From contig JBBIPA010000006.1 of NCBI GenBank assembly GCA_037443085.1, positions 1 to 64,000 of the forward strand: a DNA stretch of 64,000 bases. Reading direction: 5' to 3'. The notes beneath the pieces are model-generated. The model saw only the letters and a program-made list of their open reading frames with translations, was not told the DNA's origin and ran no database searches. Shown piece after piece: positions 16,494 through 25,701 of the stretch. This stretch comes from JBBIPA01 sp037443085. Lineage in GTDB: Bacteria > Chloroflexota > Dehalococcoidia > GIF9 > UBA5629. Made by a program: the position numbers and the translations under genes. Numbering within the stretch: the first letter of the stretch is position 1; the number at the start of each line of letters is the position of its first letter.

Positions 16494-17375
16494 TCATGGC
16501 GCCTGCTCGTTGATTCTGTATCCGTGGTGTGACAATTGCCTGCCATCAACATAGACTGCTTTGCCCTCGACTGCCACCCGTCCCCTGGCGAACAATTCAT
16601 GCACGGCAAAGGGATAGATTTCCCAGTCGCCGGCTATTTTAAGCAAGTCCTGAAGGCTCTTGCAAATACGCTCCATGGCGCCAAATAGTTCACTCCCTGC
16701 CTGCGCTTTGAAGTCCTCATAGGTTTTTATACCATGTGTTTTTATGAAATCAGTTACCCGGGATAATTCTTCCGTTCCTCTCGAGGCCGACGCTCGCAAT
16801 GTTTCAGCGATATTGAGAGGTTTAGATTGCAGCAGCACCGGTCCGGTATCTTCGCCCTTATCGACGAAGAACAGCGTGGAGCGTATCGCCTCATCTCCCG
16901 CCACTATAGCCTTGGCCGAGGGTATCCAGTGCAGACCGTCGTAGCCTCTGGTGGTATCGCCGGGATGAACATTGAGGATTCGCGGGTAGTATCTATCCAC
17001 CATCCAGTCGGTAACCCACTGGTCATAGCCGGTAAGGCATACCAGATCAGGCTTTCTGCCCAGCCGGCTTTCGATTAATCTACAGGCTTCCTGCTCGTAG
17101 CGTACCCTTTCCGGGCAGTTTCTGGGCAGCATTCCCGGCCCGTACTGCTCCCGCGCCTCTTTGAGAAAAGGCATATGGCTGAGCTCAATCACTTCATGAT
17201 TGTTTTCCCGGGCTATAGCTATCCCACCGCAGCCCGGCCTGTTGCTGAATACCAGGTAGTGATGCTTGCGGTTCCTGGCTACTATCTGGCGGTAGTTGGT
17301 GCCCGAGCCGGAAACAAAACAGACGATGGTCATTCTGTTTCCTGATGTGGTGGGGTCATAGACTAACTGCCTCAT
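16494..17375 (-). CDS. PurN-like formyltransferase domain protein
   Basis: This 293-residue protein has a formyl_trans_N fold like phosphoribosylglycinamide formyltransferase. VCFVSGSGTN opens the domain, LVFSNRPG follows, ILNVHPGD supplies the catalytic Asn and His, and EDTGPVL carries the Asp. The chain is longer than PurN and has an extra C-terminal segment of about 90 residues. The first 14 residues before MTIVCFVSG are atypical, so ATG 17333 is the more likely start. No purine genes surround it, so transfer of a formyl group to another substrate is possible. It converges with the CoA-transferase gene. Confidence 0.75.
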   Translation of the reverse strand: MRQLVYDPTTSGNRMTIVCFVSGSGTNYRQIVARNRKHHYLVFSNRPGCGGIAIARENNHEVIELSHMPFLKEAREQYGPGMLPRNCPERVRYEQEACRLIESRLGRKPDLVCLTGYDQWVTDWMVDRYYPRILNVHPGDTTRGYDGLHWIPSAKAIVAGDEAIRSTLFFVDKGEDTGPVLLQSKPLNIAETLRASASRGTEELSRVTDFIKTHGIKTYEDFKAQAGSELFGAMERICKSLQDLLKIAGDWEIYPFAVHELFARGRVAVEGKAVYVDGRQLSHHGYRINEQAP

Positions 17376-17421
17376 AAGCCCATCATAATACCATTATTAG
17401 CAAACTTTCGCTGCTGACACC

Positions 17422-18645
17422 CTAGCCCCAGATGGCTTCGAGCAGCTTTATCCTCATGGTGCGCCAGGTGGGAATAAGCGCAGCAACGATAGCTACCACA
17501 GTGATTATCAGCGCTACCCGCCCGAAGAGGCGCGGGCTGGTGTAGAGGGCGACATCGCCGAAGGGGAAGCGGAAAGGATAGCGCAGTTCCAGGGGAACGG
17601 CAACATACTTATACAGCAGCAATGACAGTATCACTGCCACGATGGCATAGAAAAGGGCGCGGATAACGTATGAGGTGACTATGGCTGACGGCGTGATGCC
17701 AATGGCGCGTTCGATGCCAATTTGCCGCCGCTTATTCACCAGGTCAACGTAGGTCACGATGAACACAGTTACCCCGGCCACGAGCAGGTTCATCACCGTG
17801 AGGATGGCCTCGATGAGGGCAAAGCTCCGGGTCATGCTTTCGATGATGCCGGCTACCTCATCCCAGGTCTGGAAACGAAGGGCGTTCCGGTAATGGGCAA
17901 TTTCATCTATGATGCGGTCCGCCTCTCCATCGTCTGTTATCTTAACATGGATGCTGGTGGCTCGATTTTGCCCTATCTGGTTCACCGAGCTCAGTTCCAC
18001 ATCGGTGACAAAAGCCTGGATGTCAGTCTGCACGAACTGGCAATAAAATATGCCTTTCACCTTGTACTGTCGCACCACGCCGTTGGTATAGCTCACCGTC
18101 ACCCGGTCACCGGCATGGACATGCTTCAGTGAACTTGAGTACAGCTCGGTCTCCGGCCGGTCGGCGCCGGCAAGCTGCACCCCGAGCAGTATCTCCCCCC
18201 GGTCACGTTCATTCAGATAGCTTCCCTCAAAGACGTAATCGGATATGGTAAAGACTTCCTTTTCTCGCCCCGGTGAAACGCCGAAAACCATGCAGTTAAC
18301 GCGCTCGTTATCCTTCTTAATCTCAGCGCCCATGCTGTTACGGTAGGTAACCGCCGTGACACCTTCGATGGATTCGATTTTGGCTATCAGCTCGTCACGC
18401 TTGGTGATGAAGGGATTATCTCCCCTGGCTTCGATGATGATATTGCTCGAGTTGGTGTCTACCAGCTTCTTATTGGCGCTGAGGGTAAGACCCTTAATGA
18501 GGCTGGGCACAAACATCATGCTCAAATTGGCCAGCACCAGCATGACCACCGTCAGCACGGTGACGCCGACATTGCCTCGGCTAATCGCCTTCACCGCCAG
18601 GAAAAAGGCGACTTTCATAGACCTGACAAATGGTTTTGTCTTCAT
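17422..18645 (-). CDS. MacB/LolC-type ABC transporter permease (FtsX fold)
   Basis: This 407-residue permease of the FtsX/MacB family has one N-terminal membrane span (about 30-50), a large extracytoplasmic domain (about 55-265) and three C-terminal spans (about 280-395). The extracytoplasmic part resembles MacB_PCD. Such permeases move lipids, lipoproteins or peptides out of the membrane, or drive mechanotransmission, using a LolD-like ATPase. The start codon overlaps the stop of the ATPase reading frame (ATGA). That ATPase is interrupted by an in-frame amber codon, so the system may be inactive. Confidence 0.85.
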   Translation of the reverse strand: MKTKPFVRSMKVAFFLAVKAISRGNVGVTVLTVVMLVLANLSMMFVPSLIKGLTLSANKKLVDTNSSNIIIEARGDNPFITKRDELIAKIESIEGVTAVTYRNSMGAEIKKDNERVNCMVFGVSPGREKEVFTISDYVFEGSYLNERDRGEILLGVQLAGADRPETELYSSSLKHVHAGDRVTVSYTNGVVRQYKVKGIFYCQFVQTDIQAFVTDVELSSVNQIGQNRATSIHVKITDDGEADRIIDEIAHYRNALRFQTWDEVAGIIESMTRSFALIEAILTVMNLLVAGVTVFIVTYVDLVNKRRQIGIERAIGITPSAIVTSYVIRALFYAIVAVILSLLLYKYVAVPLELRYPFRFPFGDVALYTSPRLFGRVALIITVVAIVAALIPTWRTMRIKLLEAIWG

Positions 18646-19322
18646 GCTCGCTCGTTACTGGAAACAATCTTGCCGTCGCTGAGGACGATGGAGCGGTTAG
18701 CGTACTTGCCATCCTCCGGCTCATGGGAGACGAAGACCACGGTGAGGCCGAGTTCCCTGTTCAGTCTCACCAGTGTTTCCATCACCAGCTTGCTGGCTGT
18801 GGTATCCAGGTTGGCGCAGGGTTCATCAGCAAACAGCAGCTTTGGCTCATTGATAAGGGCACGGGCGATGGCGACGCGTTGCTGCTGCCCGCCGGAAAGC
18901 TCTTTAGGACGATGACGCTAGCGGTCGCCCAGTCCCACCAGTTCAATCAATTCCTTTGCCCGTTTCTGGTAGTCGCCTGTCCCACTGCCCAGCATCATCG
19001 CTGGCAGGCAGACATTTTCATAGGCGGTAAGCTCGCCGAGAAGGGCAAACTCCTGGAAAACATAGCCCAGGTAGCTCAGCCTGAGTTGACAACGCGCCTC
19101 ATCGGAAAGCATGGTAACCTCTCGTCCATTCAGAAAAATTTCGCCATGGGTGGGGCAATCGAGCAGGCCGAGCTGATGGAGCAGGGTAGACTTGCCTGAG
19201 CCGCTCTTGCCGGAGATGCAGACCATGTCCCCCTGGCTCACCTGCAGGGAAACATCATTCAGGGCGTTCACCAGCACATCGCCCATCTTATAGGTTTTAA
19301 TCAGCTTTCTGGCTTCCAACAT
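18642..19322 (-). pseudogene. LolD/MacB-type ABC ATPase interrupted by an in-frame TAG
   Basis: The full frame would give a 226-codon ATPase of normal LolD length. Residues 1-134 carry Walker A (GKSGSGKST) and the Q-loop region (YVFQEFALL). An amber codon follows at 18918-18920. The same frame then continues with HRPKELSGGQQQRVAIARAL (signature), LLFADEPCANLD (Walker B and D-loop) and VVFVSHEPE (H-loop). The amber stands where relatives have a hydrophobic residue, so a single substitution such as TTG to TAG would explain it. Sequencing error, a real nonsense mutation or readthrough cannot be told apart here. It is coupled to the permease gene by ATGA. Confidence 0.85.
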
Positions 19323-19409
19323 AGGACATCAGCATAATATGGGACTTAACTGCTTACAATACTACCTGATTGTTAAGAAAATATGAAGCTACGCCGTCCC
19401 AAGCTTATA

Positions 19410-19418
19410 TGATATAAT
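19410..19418 (+). promoter_or_regulatory. Extended -10 promoter close to the APC permease start
   Basis: TGATATAAT ends 10 bases before the ATG at 19429 and no -35 match is obvious. The expected transcript start falls at or within a few bases of the start codon, and no ribosome site is present, which suggests a leaderless transcript. Confidence 0.5.
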
Positions 19419-19428
19419 TCTCGCATTA

Positions 19429-20820
19429 ATGCACACCGCCAATGCTGTTGTCGCTAAGGTGAGCGGCGTCAGGCTCCGCAGAGATGTGGGTTTCATGGCG
19501 CTGGTCTTCGCCATGGTCGGACTAAACATCGGCGGCTCTTTATTCGTGCTCACCGGCGTTGCCGCGGGACTGACCGGACCATCGCTATTCATCGCCCAGA
19601 TACTATCAGCAGTGCCGGTGCTGCTGGCTCTGATTCCCTATATGACTTTAACCTCGGCCATGCCCATGACCTGTGCCAATTACCAGTATGCCAAGCTGTT
19701 TTCCATGCCCCTGGCGGTGGCGGCGTGGATGGTGATGTTCATTGCCATACCGCTGGGCGCCTTTCCCTTGTTCTCCATAGCCACTGCCAAGCTGCTGGCT
19801 GTGCTGATGCCAGAGGTCCCCGTCATTGTCACTGCTATCGGAATAATGACACTGTTCTATGTGCTCAATATCGTCGGCATCAAGTCGGCGACTAACGTGC
19901 AGTTTGCCATGGTTGCCATCCTATTCCTGGCTCTGTTCACCTTCATCATTCCCGGTATTTCTGCAATCGATGGACGCAACCTGGAAACATTGTTCACCGG
20001 TGGTGCGGTCGGTTTTATCGCTGCGGCGGCGATTATCTATACCCTGGTTGCCGGCGGGTTGTTTGGCATTGAAATCGGCGGCGAGGTGAAAAACGCCCGG
20101 GCTACTGTGCCCAGAGCGCTGTTCATCAGTATAATAATCGTGGTGGTTATCTATCTGCTCATTGAAGTAGTGGCGGTGGGGGTAATGGACGCCAAACTTT
20201 TTGCCCGGGAAACGCTGGGGATACCGGCGGCGGTATTTTTGTCTCAACCCTGGCTGGGCTTCTTCATCGTTGGCGGTGGCATAATGGCTTCGATTACCAC
20301 CATCAATCTCATTTTAACCATGGCGGGCAGGTATGCCCTGGTCTTTGCCCGGGATGGCTTTTTCCCCGCTGTCTTCGGCCGCATTAACCGGCAGTTTGGC
20401 ACGCCTCACTGGGGGCTTACCCTGCCCTGGCTGATGACCACGGCGCTATTGCTCATCATGCTGTTTGCCAGCGTCAACATTTCCCTGGAAATCCTGGGTG
20501 CCATGCTTAATCTGGGGCTGCTCTTCATGATCACCCTGGTACTCTTTGCCGCCTGGAGATTACCCCAGAAGCATCCGGAAATCTATGCTAAGTCCACCTA
20601 TAAATTCAGCCCGCGGCTCATCGCCATCACCTCGCTCACCGCAGCCATCATTAACATCGTATTCATGGTGTTGCTCATGGTGCTGCTGGCAAGAACGCAG
20701 ATATGGACCATGGCGCTGTTTGTGGTTGCGGCAATTGCCGGAATCGTCCTGTATTACGTGCGACGGCGCCAGCCGGGATACCTGCGCCGAACCAGCTCGA
20801 CCATCGAGCAGGCGGAATAA
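19429..20820 (+). CDS. APC-superfamily amino acid/polyamine permease
   Basis: This 463-residue membrane protein has about 12 hydrophobic spans and belongs to the APC superfamily of proton- or exchange-coupled amino acid transporters. The first span carries MVGLNIGGSLFVLTG, matching the GxxxGxGIF-type substrate-site motif of the family in altered form. Span 6 includes GGLFGIEIGGEVKNA, comparable to the F-x-G-x-E-x motif. Substrate is unknown. It is a single gene between the ABC system and a small membrane protein. The start has no Shine-Dalgarno but an extended -10 lies just upstream. Confidence 0.88.
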   Translation: MHTANAVVAKVSGVRLRRDVGFMALVFAMVGLNIGGSLFVLTGVAAGLTGPSLFIAQILSAVPVLLALIPYMTLTSAMPMTCANYQYAKLFSMPLAVAAWMVMFIAIPLGAFPLFSIATAKLLAVLMPEVPVIVTAIGIMTLFYVLNIVGIKSATNVQFAMVAILFLALFTFIIPGISAIDGRNLETLFTGGAVGFIAAAAIIYTLVAGGLFGIEIGGEVKNARATVPRALFISIIIVVVIYLLIEVVAVGVMDAKLFARETLGIPAAVFLSQPWLGFFIVGGGIMASITTINLILTMAGRYALVFARDGFFPAVFGRINRQFGTPHWGLTLPWLMTTALLLIMLFASVNISLEILGAMLNLGLLFMITLVLFAAWRLPQKHPEIYAKSTYKFSPRLIAITSLTAAIINIVFMVLLMVLLARTQIWTMALFVVAAIAGIVLYYVRRRQPGYLRRTSSTIEQAE

Positions 20821-21039
20821 ACCCTCTCCAGCGGCAGCCTCTTGCTTCTCCCGCAACACTCCTGTAGCGCTTTCTGTGTCTTCTGCATGAGCCAAGTGGG
20901 TTGAAATTTTGACCCAAACAGCTCATAATAAGGAGGACAGTTGATACTTTAAAGCCATTGTAGAGCCAAAAGGTATCATCTGCGTGAGCCACCAGGCTAA
21001 CCAACAGGATAATAGGAAAGGCAACCTCGTAAGAACCAG

Positions 21040-21330
21040 ATGAAATGCGTTCTGGTATTAGCGGCACAGTTTCAGATGTGGGATGGCCTCATCACTCACG
21101 TCTTCGTCAAGAATGGCATTGTCCAGGAAGGGAATCCTATTGCTGCCTCCTTGATTGATGGAGGCAGTTTTCTGTGGCTCAAGATAGCCGGTGTTCTTTT
21201 ATGCATACCGGTATTATGGGTCATGTATAAATATTTCCCTAAGTTTGCCATGGTAACGGCGTCGAGCCTGGCGGGATTCTACATTGCTGTGGTATCCTGG
21301 AATTTCCTGGTATTTTTTGGTGCAATATAG
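21040..21330 (+). CDS. DUF5658-like small membrane protein
   Basis: This 96-residue protein has three hydrophobic spans. The opening QMWDGLITHVFVKNGIVQEGNP resembles the D-x-x-(T/S)-T/H-x...EGNP motif seen in DUF5658 proteins, cut here to QMWDGLITHV and EGNPIAASLI. Function is not known for the family. No strong ribosome site precedes the ATG. It converges with the HD-GYP gene with 80 bases between them, in which no terminator is obvious. Confidence 0.6.
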   Translation: MKCVLVLAAQFQMWDGLITHVFVKNGIVQEGNPIAASLIDGGSFLWLKIAGVLLCIPVLWVMYKYFPKFAMVTASSLAGFYIAVVSWNFLVFFGAI

Positions 21331-21410
21331 CTCAGTCAGCAGTACTCGGCTGCGTCGAACATTGTCCCGCAACCATTCTCGTCTGTCATCAGTTGGCTTA
21401 TTTACATAGT

Positions 21411-23237
21411 TCAAGTGGAGTTGGGAATAATATAAGCCATCGCTGGTGATGTCGAATTGGCCGGGGCGGCACCGTCGCCCTGAAGGCAACCATTAAATTC
21501 ATGGTTGTTAATCATATTGAGCACCAAATCCACTATTCTGGGATCATATTTAGGCCCCCTCCCCAGCTTGAGTTCTGCAGCTATTTCTCCCTTGGTTCGT
21601 GCCGGGCGGTAGGGTCGGTGGGAGCTCATTGCTTCCACCACGTCACAAATCCCCAGGATGCGGGCTTCTGTACTTAATTCGTCTCCTTTTATGCCATAGG
21701 GGTAGCCAGAACCATCCAGCCGCTCGTGATGGTGTAGAATGGTACTGACGATGTTATCGGGCAGGTCCATGTCCTGCAATATTTCATGGCTTCGATTGAC
21801 ATGGGAACGTACCAACCCCCATTCTTCGCCGGTCAGCTGGCCTGGTTTGGAGAGGATAGTTGCCGGCACCGCGATTTTACCCACGTCATGAAGCAAGCCG
21901 CAGAAATAGAGCCATTCAAGCTGCTTGGGTTTCATTCCCATCTTTCCTCCTACCAGGCAGACCATTTCCGCCAGCCGCTGCTGATGACTTGCTGTATAGG
22001 GGTCAACGATAGCCAGCGCTTTCGATATTATTTTAGCCAGTGATAAAAAGTGTCGTTTCAACTGCATATTCGTTTTTTGCCGTTCCATTGCCTGGGAAAT
22101 CATGCTGGCAGTGGTTGACAGCAGGTTGATGTGCACCGATTTCCAGCTACCGGAATCTGTGGATTTGCTAAACCCGATCATGCCGGCAACCTTGTTTTCC
22201 ACCAGCAGGGGCAGCAGGAGTATAGCGTTGGTACTGTCGCTGAAATGTGCCATCACCACTGCTTTTTGCGCAATAGTCTTTTCCCGACCATTATCGTTCA
22301 ACTTTGGCATAAGTATTTCCGCCGCCTTACCCTGGTCGGTAACACCATTTCCGTGAATTACAATATAAGGTGTCGCTTTGTGCTCTTTCCTATGCCCGTT
22401 ACCCCTGTCACTGCCATCGACCGTAGTATCTGTAACCGGTTCATGTGATGGCCCGGTATCATGAAGTAGCACGAAGGACTGATGACTTCCGGACGCCTTA
22501 CAAAGAATCTCCAGTATTGCTTTGTAAGGTAGGTCTGCTGTTGTTTCAATGATAAGTTGAGCTACCCTGGCAATTGCCTGCAGGTACCTCTCTTTTTCCT
22601 GATGGGCTTTTTCCACTTCTTTGCGTTCGGTGATGTCCCGCGCTATGCCCTGAAAACCGGATATTTGTCCCATGTAGTCCTTTATCGGTATGAAGCTAAT
22701 TTCTATGGGAACAATGGCACCCTCTCTTTGCTCGACATCGATAAATAGATGCCGTCCCGCCAGCTCTCTGGATTCCTTTAGCTGTCGGTAAATGAACGAG
22801 CGATAGTCTGCCGATAATATGTCCCGGATATTCATGGTGAGGATGTCCGTTACCGAATATCCAGTTAACGCCTCCGCAGATTTGCTGGCAAAGGTGAAGT
22901 TTCCTTCGCGGTCAATGGTAAAAATGGCATCCTGGGTCATGTCAATTATGTGCTGAATTCGCTTTTCAGCCTTGTTCGCTCGTTCCCGTTTATTAACTAA
23001 TTCATTCTGTATTTTAGAGATTTCACGGAAGCTGAAATGGACCAGGCCGGTAATTATGATCATGACAAATAGCCAGTCGAGCGCTACCTGCCACAAGAGT
23101 GGCTGTGCCCCTGTGCTCAAAAAGACATATCGTATAATTTGCAGCGAACCCAGTGTAGTGCCAGCCATGGCGATAATTAACCACTCCAGTTGATTGAATT
23201 TGGTTTTTAATTCTTTCCTGATAGTTTCGCTTGCCAT
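21411..23237 (-). CDS. Membrane PAS-GAF-HD-GYP protein (probable c-di-GMP phosphodiesterase)
   Basis: This 608-residue protein has two N-terminal spans (about 18-65), a coiled linker, a PAS domain (about 90-215, ending DITERKEVEK), a GAF-like domain (about 225-390) and a C-terminal HD-GYP domain (about 400-575). HDVGK and HHERLDGSGYP give the metal-binding and GYP signatures, so c-di-GMP hydrolysis is expected. AAAGGCGGG precedes the ATG. It starts 66 bases after the end of the Ig-like surface protein gene, same strand, at the far end of the archaellum gene string. Link to motility control by c-di-GMP is inferred from position. Confidence 0.9.
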   Translation of the reverse strand: MASETIRKELKTKFNQLEWLIIAMAGTTLGSLQIIRYVFLSTGAQPLLWQVALDWLFVMIIITGLVHFSFREISKIQNELVNKRERANKAEKRIQHIIDMTQDAIFTIDREGNFTFASKSAEALTGYSVTDILTMNIRDILSADYRSFIYRQLKESRELAGRHLFIDVEQREGAIVPIEISFIPIKDYMGQISGFQGIARDITERKEVEKAHQEKERYLQAIARVAQLIIETTADLPYKAILEILCKASGSHQSFVLLHDTGPSHEPVTDTTVDGSDRGNGHRKEHKATPYIVIHGNGVTDQGKAAEILMPKLNDNGREKTIAQKAVVMAHFSDSTNAILLLPLLVENKVAGMIGFSKSTDSGSWKSVHINLLSTTASMISQAMERQKTNMQLKRHFLSLAKIISKALAIVDPYTASHQQRLAEMVCLVGGKMGMKPKQLEWLYFCGLLHDVGKIAVPATILSKPGQLTGEEWGLVRSHVNRSHEILQDMDLPDNIVSTILHHHERLDGSGYPYGIKGDELSTEARILGICDVVEAMSSHRPYRPARTKGEIAAELKLGRGPKYDPRIVDLVLNMINNHEFNGCLQGDGAAPANSTSPAMAYIIPNST

Positions 23238-23303
23238 TTGTTCCCGCCTTTCACGTTTTACCCGGCACAGCCACGTTGCCGACCAGGCATTTGTGTTGTT
23301 ATT

Positions 23304-24983
23304 TTACTTCTGATCCCATTCATTGGAGTCAGGATTATATCCCCATGCCGTTTCCGTATTGACACCTGGCTCTGATTCGAATTCTGGCTCATCCACATGC
23401 CCCGCTCTTCTCAGAATGCGGCCGAGCCAGAAAAAGACAAAGGCTACCAATGCCGCGCCGAGACCCATTAAGGTATATTTCGTCCAGTCGGGCATATTCG
23501 TGGCTATGCTGTCCAGGGAATACCCTTTATAAAATGAGCCTACTGATGACCACGGTCCTTCATTGGAAGCCCCATCGATCGCCTTCACTCTCCAGAAGTA
23601 AGGAGCCTTCTGGCTGGGCAGCAGCTTCTTGTCGTCCGGCAGGTCAAAGTTGCACTGGGCAAGATTTGACGTGGAGAGCAATATCTTGGAGAACTTGGCA
23701 TCCTCGGCAACCTCAAGCACATAGGTAACTCCACTGGGGTCGTTGACGGCGCTCCATTCAAAACTCACTCCTTTCTCTATCCTTGCTGAATCGGAAGGTA
23801 CAGAAAGCTCGGGTGCCAGAGGAGCCGTCGCTTCAACTGTAAAAGTTGTTTTCTGAGTATTGATGCCATCGGTGACAGTTATGGTATGGGGGCCGGAGCG
23901 GCTCTTGGGGATTTTAAAGTTATGGGTAAAGGTGCCCTGTGGAGTTACTGGTGGTGCTTCCATTTTGGTATTGGCATAAGTAATTGTGATCGGGAATCCA
24001 GGGCGAAAGCCAGCACCTTGAATGCCGATGGACATGCCTATATGTCCCGTATTGGGGCTGATGAGTATTGATGAGACGACACTCAGGTCACAATAGGAAC
24101 GGTTCGAACCGTCATCGACTTTTATCTTGTGTATGCCGTCAGCACAGGGAGGTACTTTGATGGTAGCGGTAAAGCTGCCAGTTGAATCAGCTCTCACCAG
24201 GGTAATGTCTTTATCGTTAAAGTAGATGGTAATGTCTTTGGGCTGAAATCCGCCGCTTATTGTTACTTCCGCACCTACTGTGGCTGATGTTGGCTTGACG
24301 GTTATCTTTTGCCTGACATTGTAGACAGTGGTGATACTGTTGGCATCAGTATCCTGAACCTTTATCTTACGGTCTCCCCGGCTAGCAGCGGGTAGCGTAA
24401 ATTGGACATCGGCGAACCTGCCTTTGTCATTGGTCTCACCGCTGGCCACCTTGGTATCTTCAAAGAAGACGCTTATCGGCCTGTTGGCAGAAAAGCCGTT
24501 TCCTGAGACAATCACCGTGTCACCAACGAAGCCACCGCTATCGCTCAGGGTGATTTTAGGCGTGATTTTGAAGCTGGCTATGGCTTTATTGGTGCCGTCG
24601 TCAACCAGGACCACGTATCTTCCGCCAGCGAAGGAATCAATGGAAAAACTGACAATGGCGTACCCGAAGGCATCGGTGATTTCCTTGGCAACAATAGCGG
24701 TTCCGGGAGTGATGGTGGTCCCGGTCCCAAAAATTACAATCACCTGCTTATTGGGAAGATAATCCCAGATTCTTACATAGATGGTGGTTCCGATTGGACC
24801 TTCATTGGGTAAGACCTCCACGCGGGGCACTTTTGCTGGGGGGTCGTTTGCCCCGACCGGCGTTGCTATTACCATGGTTGCCAGGATGGCAGTCAGAATA
24901 ACCATTTCCCAGATAAACATTTTTAGCAGCAATGTGCCGCTGCCAAGCAATTTTTTCTTATACTTTTTAACTTCCGTAGTCAT
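23304..24983 (-). CDS. Large secreted Ig/TIG- and FN3-like surface protein with C-terminal anchor
   Basis: This 559-residue protein has an N-terminal signal/anchor span (about 15-40) and then four to five tandem beta-sandwich repeats with IPT/TIG character (recurring G-x-x-G-x-T-V/I-x-I-x-G-x-G-F pattern, about 50-385). An FN3-like domain follows (about 390-490, ending in YFWRVKAID). Next are a membrane span (about 508-528) and a short acidic cytosolic tail. AAAGGAGG lies within the end of the preceding gene and fixes the start. It is downstream of the archaellum motor genes. A cell-surface or anchoring part is plausible; no function is known from sequence. Confidence 0.75.
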   Translation of the reverse strand: MTTEVKKYKKKLLGSGTLLLKMFIWEMVILTAILATMVIATPVGANDPPAKVPRVEVLPNEGPIGTTIYVRIWDYLPNKQVIVIFGTGTTITPGTAIVAKEITDAFGYAIVSFSIDSFAGGRYVVLVDDGTNKAIASFKITPKITLSDSGGFVGDTVIVSGNGFSANRPISVFFEDTKVASGETNDKGRFADVQFTLPAASRGDRKIKVQDTDANSITTVYNVRQKITVKPTSATVGAEVTISGGFQPKDITIYFNDKDITLVRADSTGSFTATIKVPPCADGIHKIKVDDGSNRSYCDLSVVSSILISPNTGHIGMSIGIQGAGFRPGFPITITYANTKMEAPPVTPQGTFTHNFKIPKSRSGPHTITVTDGINTQKTTFTVEATAPLAPELSVPSDSARIEKGVSFEWSAVNDPSGVTYVLEVAEDAKFSKILLSTSNLAQCNFDLPDDKKLLPSQKAPYFWRVKAIDGASNEGPWSSVGSFYKGYSLDSIATNMPDWTKYTLMGLGAALVAFVFFWLGRILRRAGHVDEPEFESEPGVNTETAWGYNPDSNEWDQK

Positions 24984-24984
24984 G

Positions 24985-25680
24985 TCAACACCTCCTTTGG
25001 CTCCCTGCTTTTTTCTTTGCCAGTACCTGAGATACCTCGCTGCTCAACTTTTTTAGGGTGTCCACATCAATATCTGCCAGGAGTGCAGCCAGTTCTGACA
25101 GCCCGGTGTCTTCCACATCTTCATCACCGAAGACATCCATTAACCCTCCACCGGTATCCTCCTCTTTTTCCTGTTTTTCTTCTTCTGTTTCCTCTTTGGC
25201 GCCCTGGGCAGTTTCTGTGCCCCATAAGCGTGTCACCGGAGGGGTGCTTTTTTCGGCGTCGGCTCCCGCGGGTGCGCTTTTTGCCGCTTCAGTATCGGCG
25301 GTTACCTTATTTTCCGTGTCGGTTCCTGCCGGCGCGCTTTTCTCGGCATCGGTGGTATTCTTTATTAATAAGGACTGGATTTCGTTGGGTGCTACCGGGC
25401 GATTCGTAACCGATGGTTTCCGCAACTCCTCCGGGGGCTTGCCTGCTGAGGCTGGTAGCAGCTTTTCTGGCTGCTGTGGCTTACCTTCATTTTTAGCTGG
25501 TGACAGCTCTAGCGACTCGCCGCGCTTATCACGCTGCTTGCGTTCCCCTTTGCCCTTTTTCGAGGAAGGTTTTTTGCCCTTCATGCTGTTGCCGATCAGC
25601 AGCATAATGCTCAGCACAACGATGCCGGCGAGAGCAACTATCACCAGGTAGATGTCTATTTCATAACCGAGTATATCCAT
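24985..25680 (-). CDS. Single-span membrane protein with long charged, low-complexity region
   Basis: This 231-residue protein has one N-terminal span (about 8-28), a basic stretch, about 120 residues of low-complexity Lys/Pro/Ala/Glu sequence with imperfect SAPAGxDxE repeats, and a short C-terminal amphipathic helical region (LSELAALLADIDVDTLKKL). It lies between arlJ (21 bases) and the Ig-like surface protein gene (1 base), so all three are surely co-transcribed. No family is recognised. Its layout, a membrane span plus cytosolic helix, is loosely like the archaeal ArlX scaffold, but there is no sequence evidence for homology. Codon use is like its neighbours. Confidence 0.7.
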   Translation of the reverse strand: MDILGYEIDIYLVIVALAGIVVLSIMLLIGNSMKGKKPSSKKGKGERKQRDKRGESLELSPAKNEGKPQQPEKLLPASAGKPPEELRKPSVTNRPVAPNEIQSLLIKNTTDAEKSAPAGTDTENKVTADTEAAKSAPAGADAEKSTPPVTRLWGTETAQGAKEETEEEKQEKEEDTGGGLMDVFGDEDVEDTGLSELAALLADIDVDTLKKLSSEVSQVLAKKKAGSQRRC

Positions 25681-25701
25681 TGTTATATCTCATTATTCCT
25701 G

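Noticed and set aside
18918..18920. Amber codon as a pyrrolysine site
   Set aside because: The codon replaces an ordinary hydrophobic position in an ABC ATPase, and the window contains no pyl genes or methylamine methyltransferase. Mutation or sequence error is simpler.
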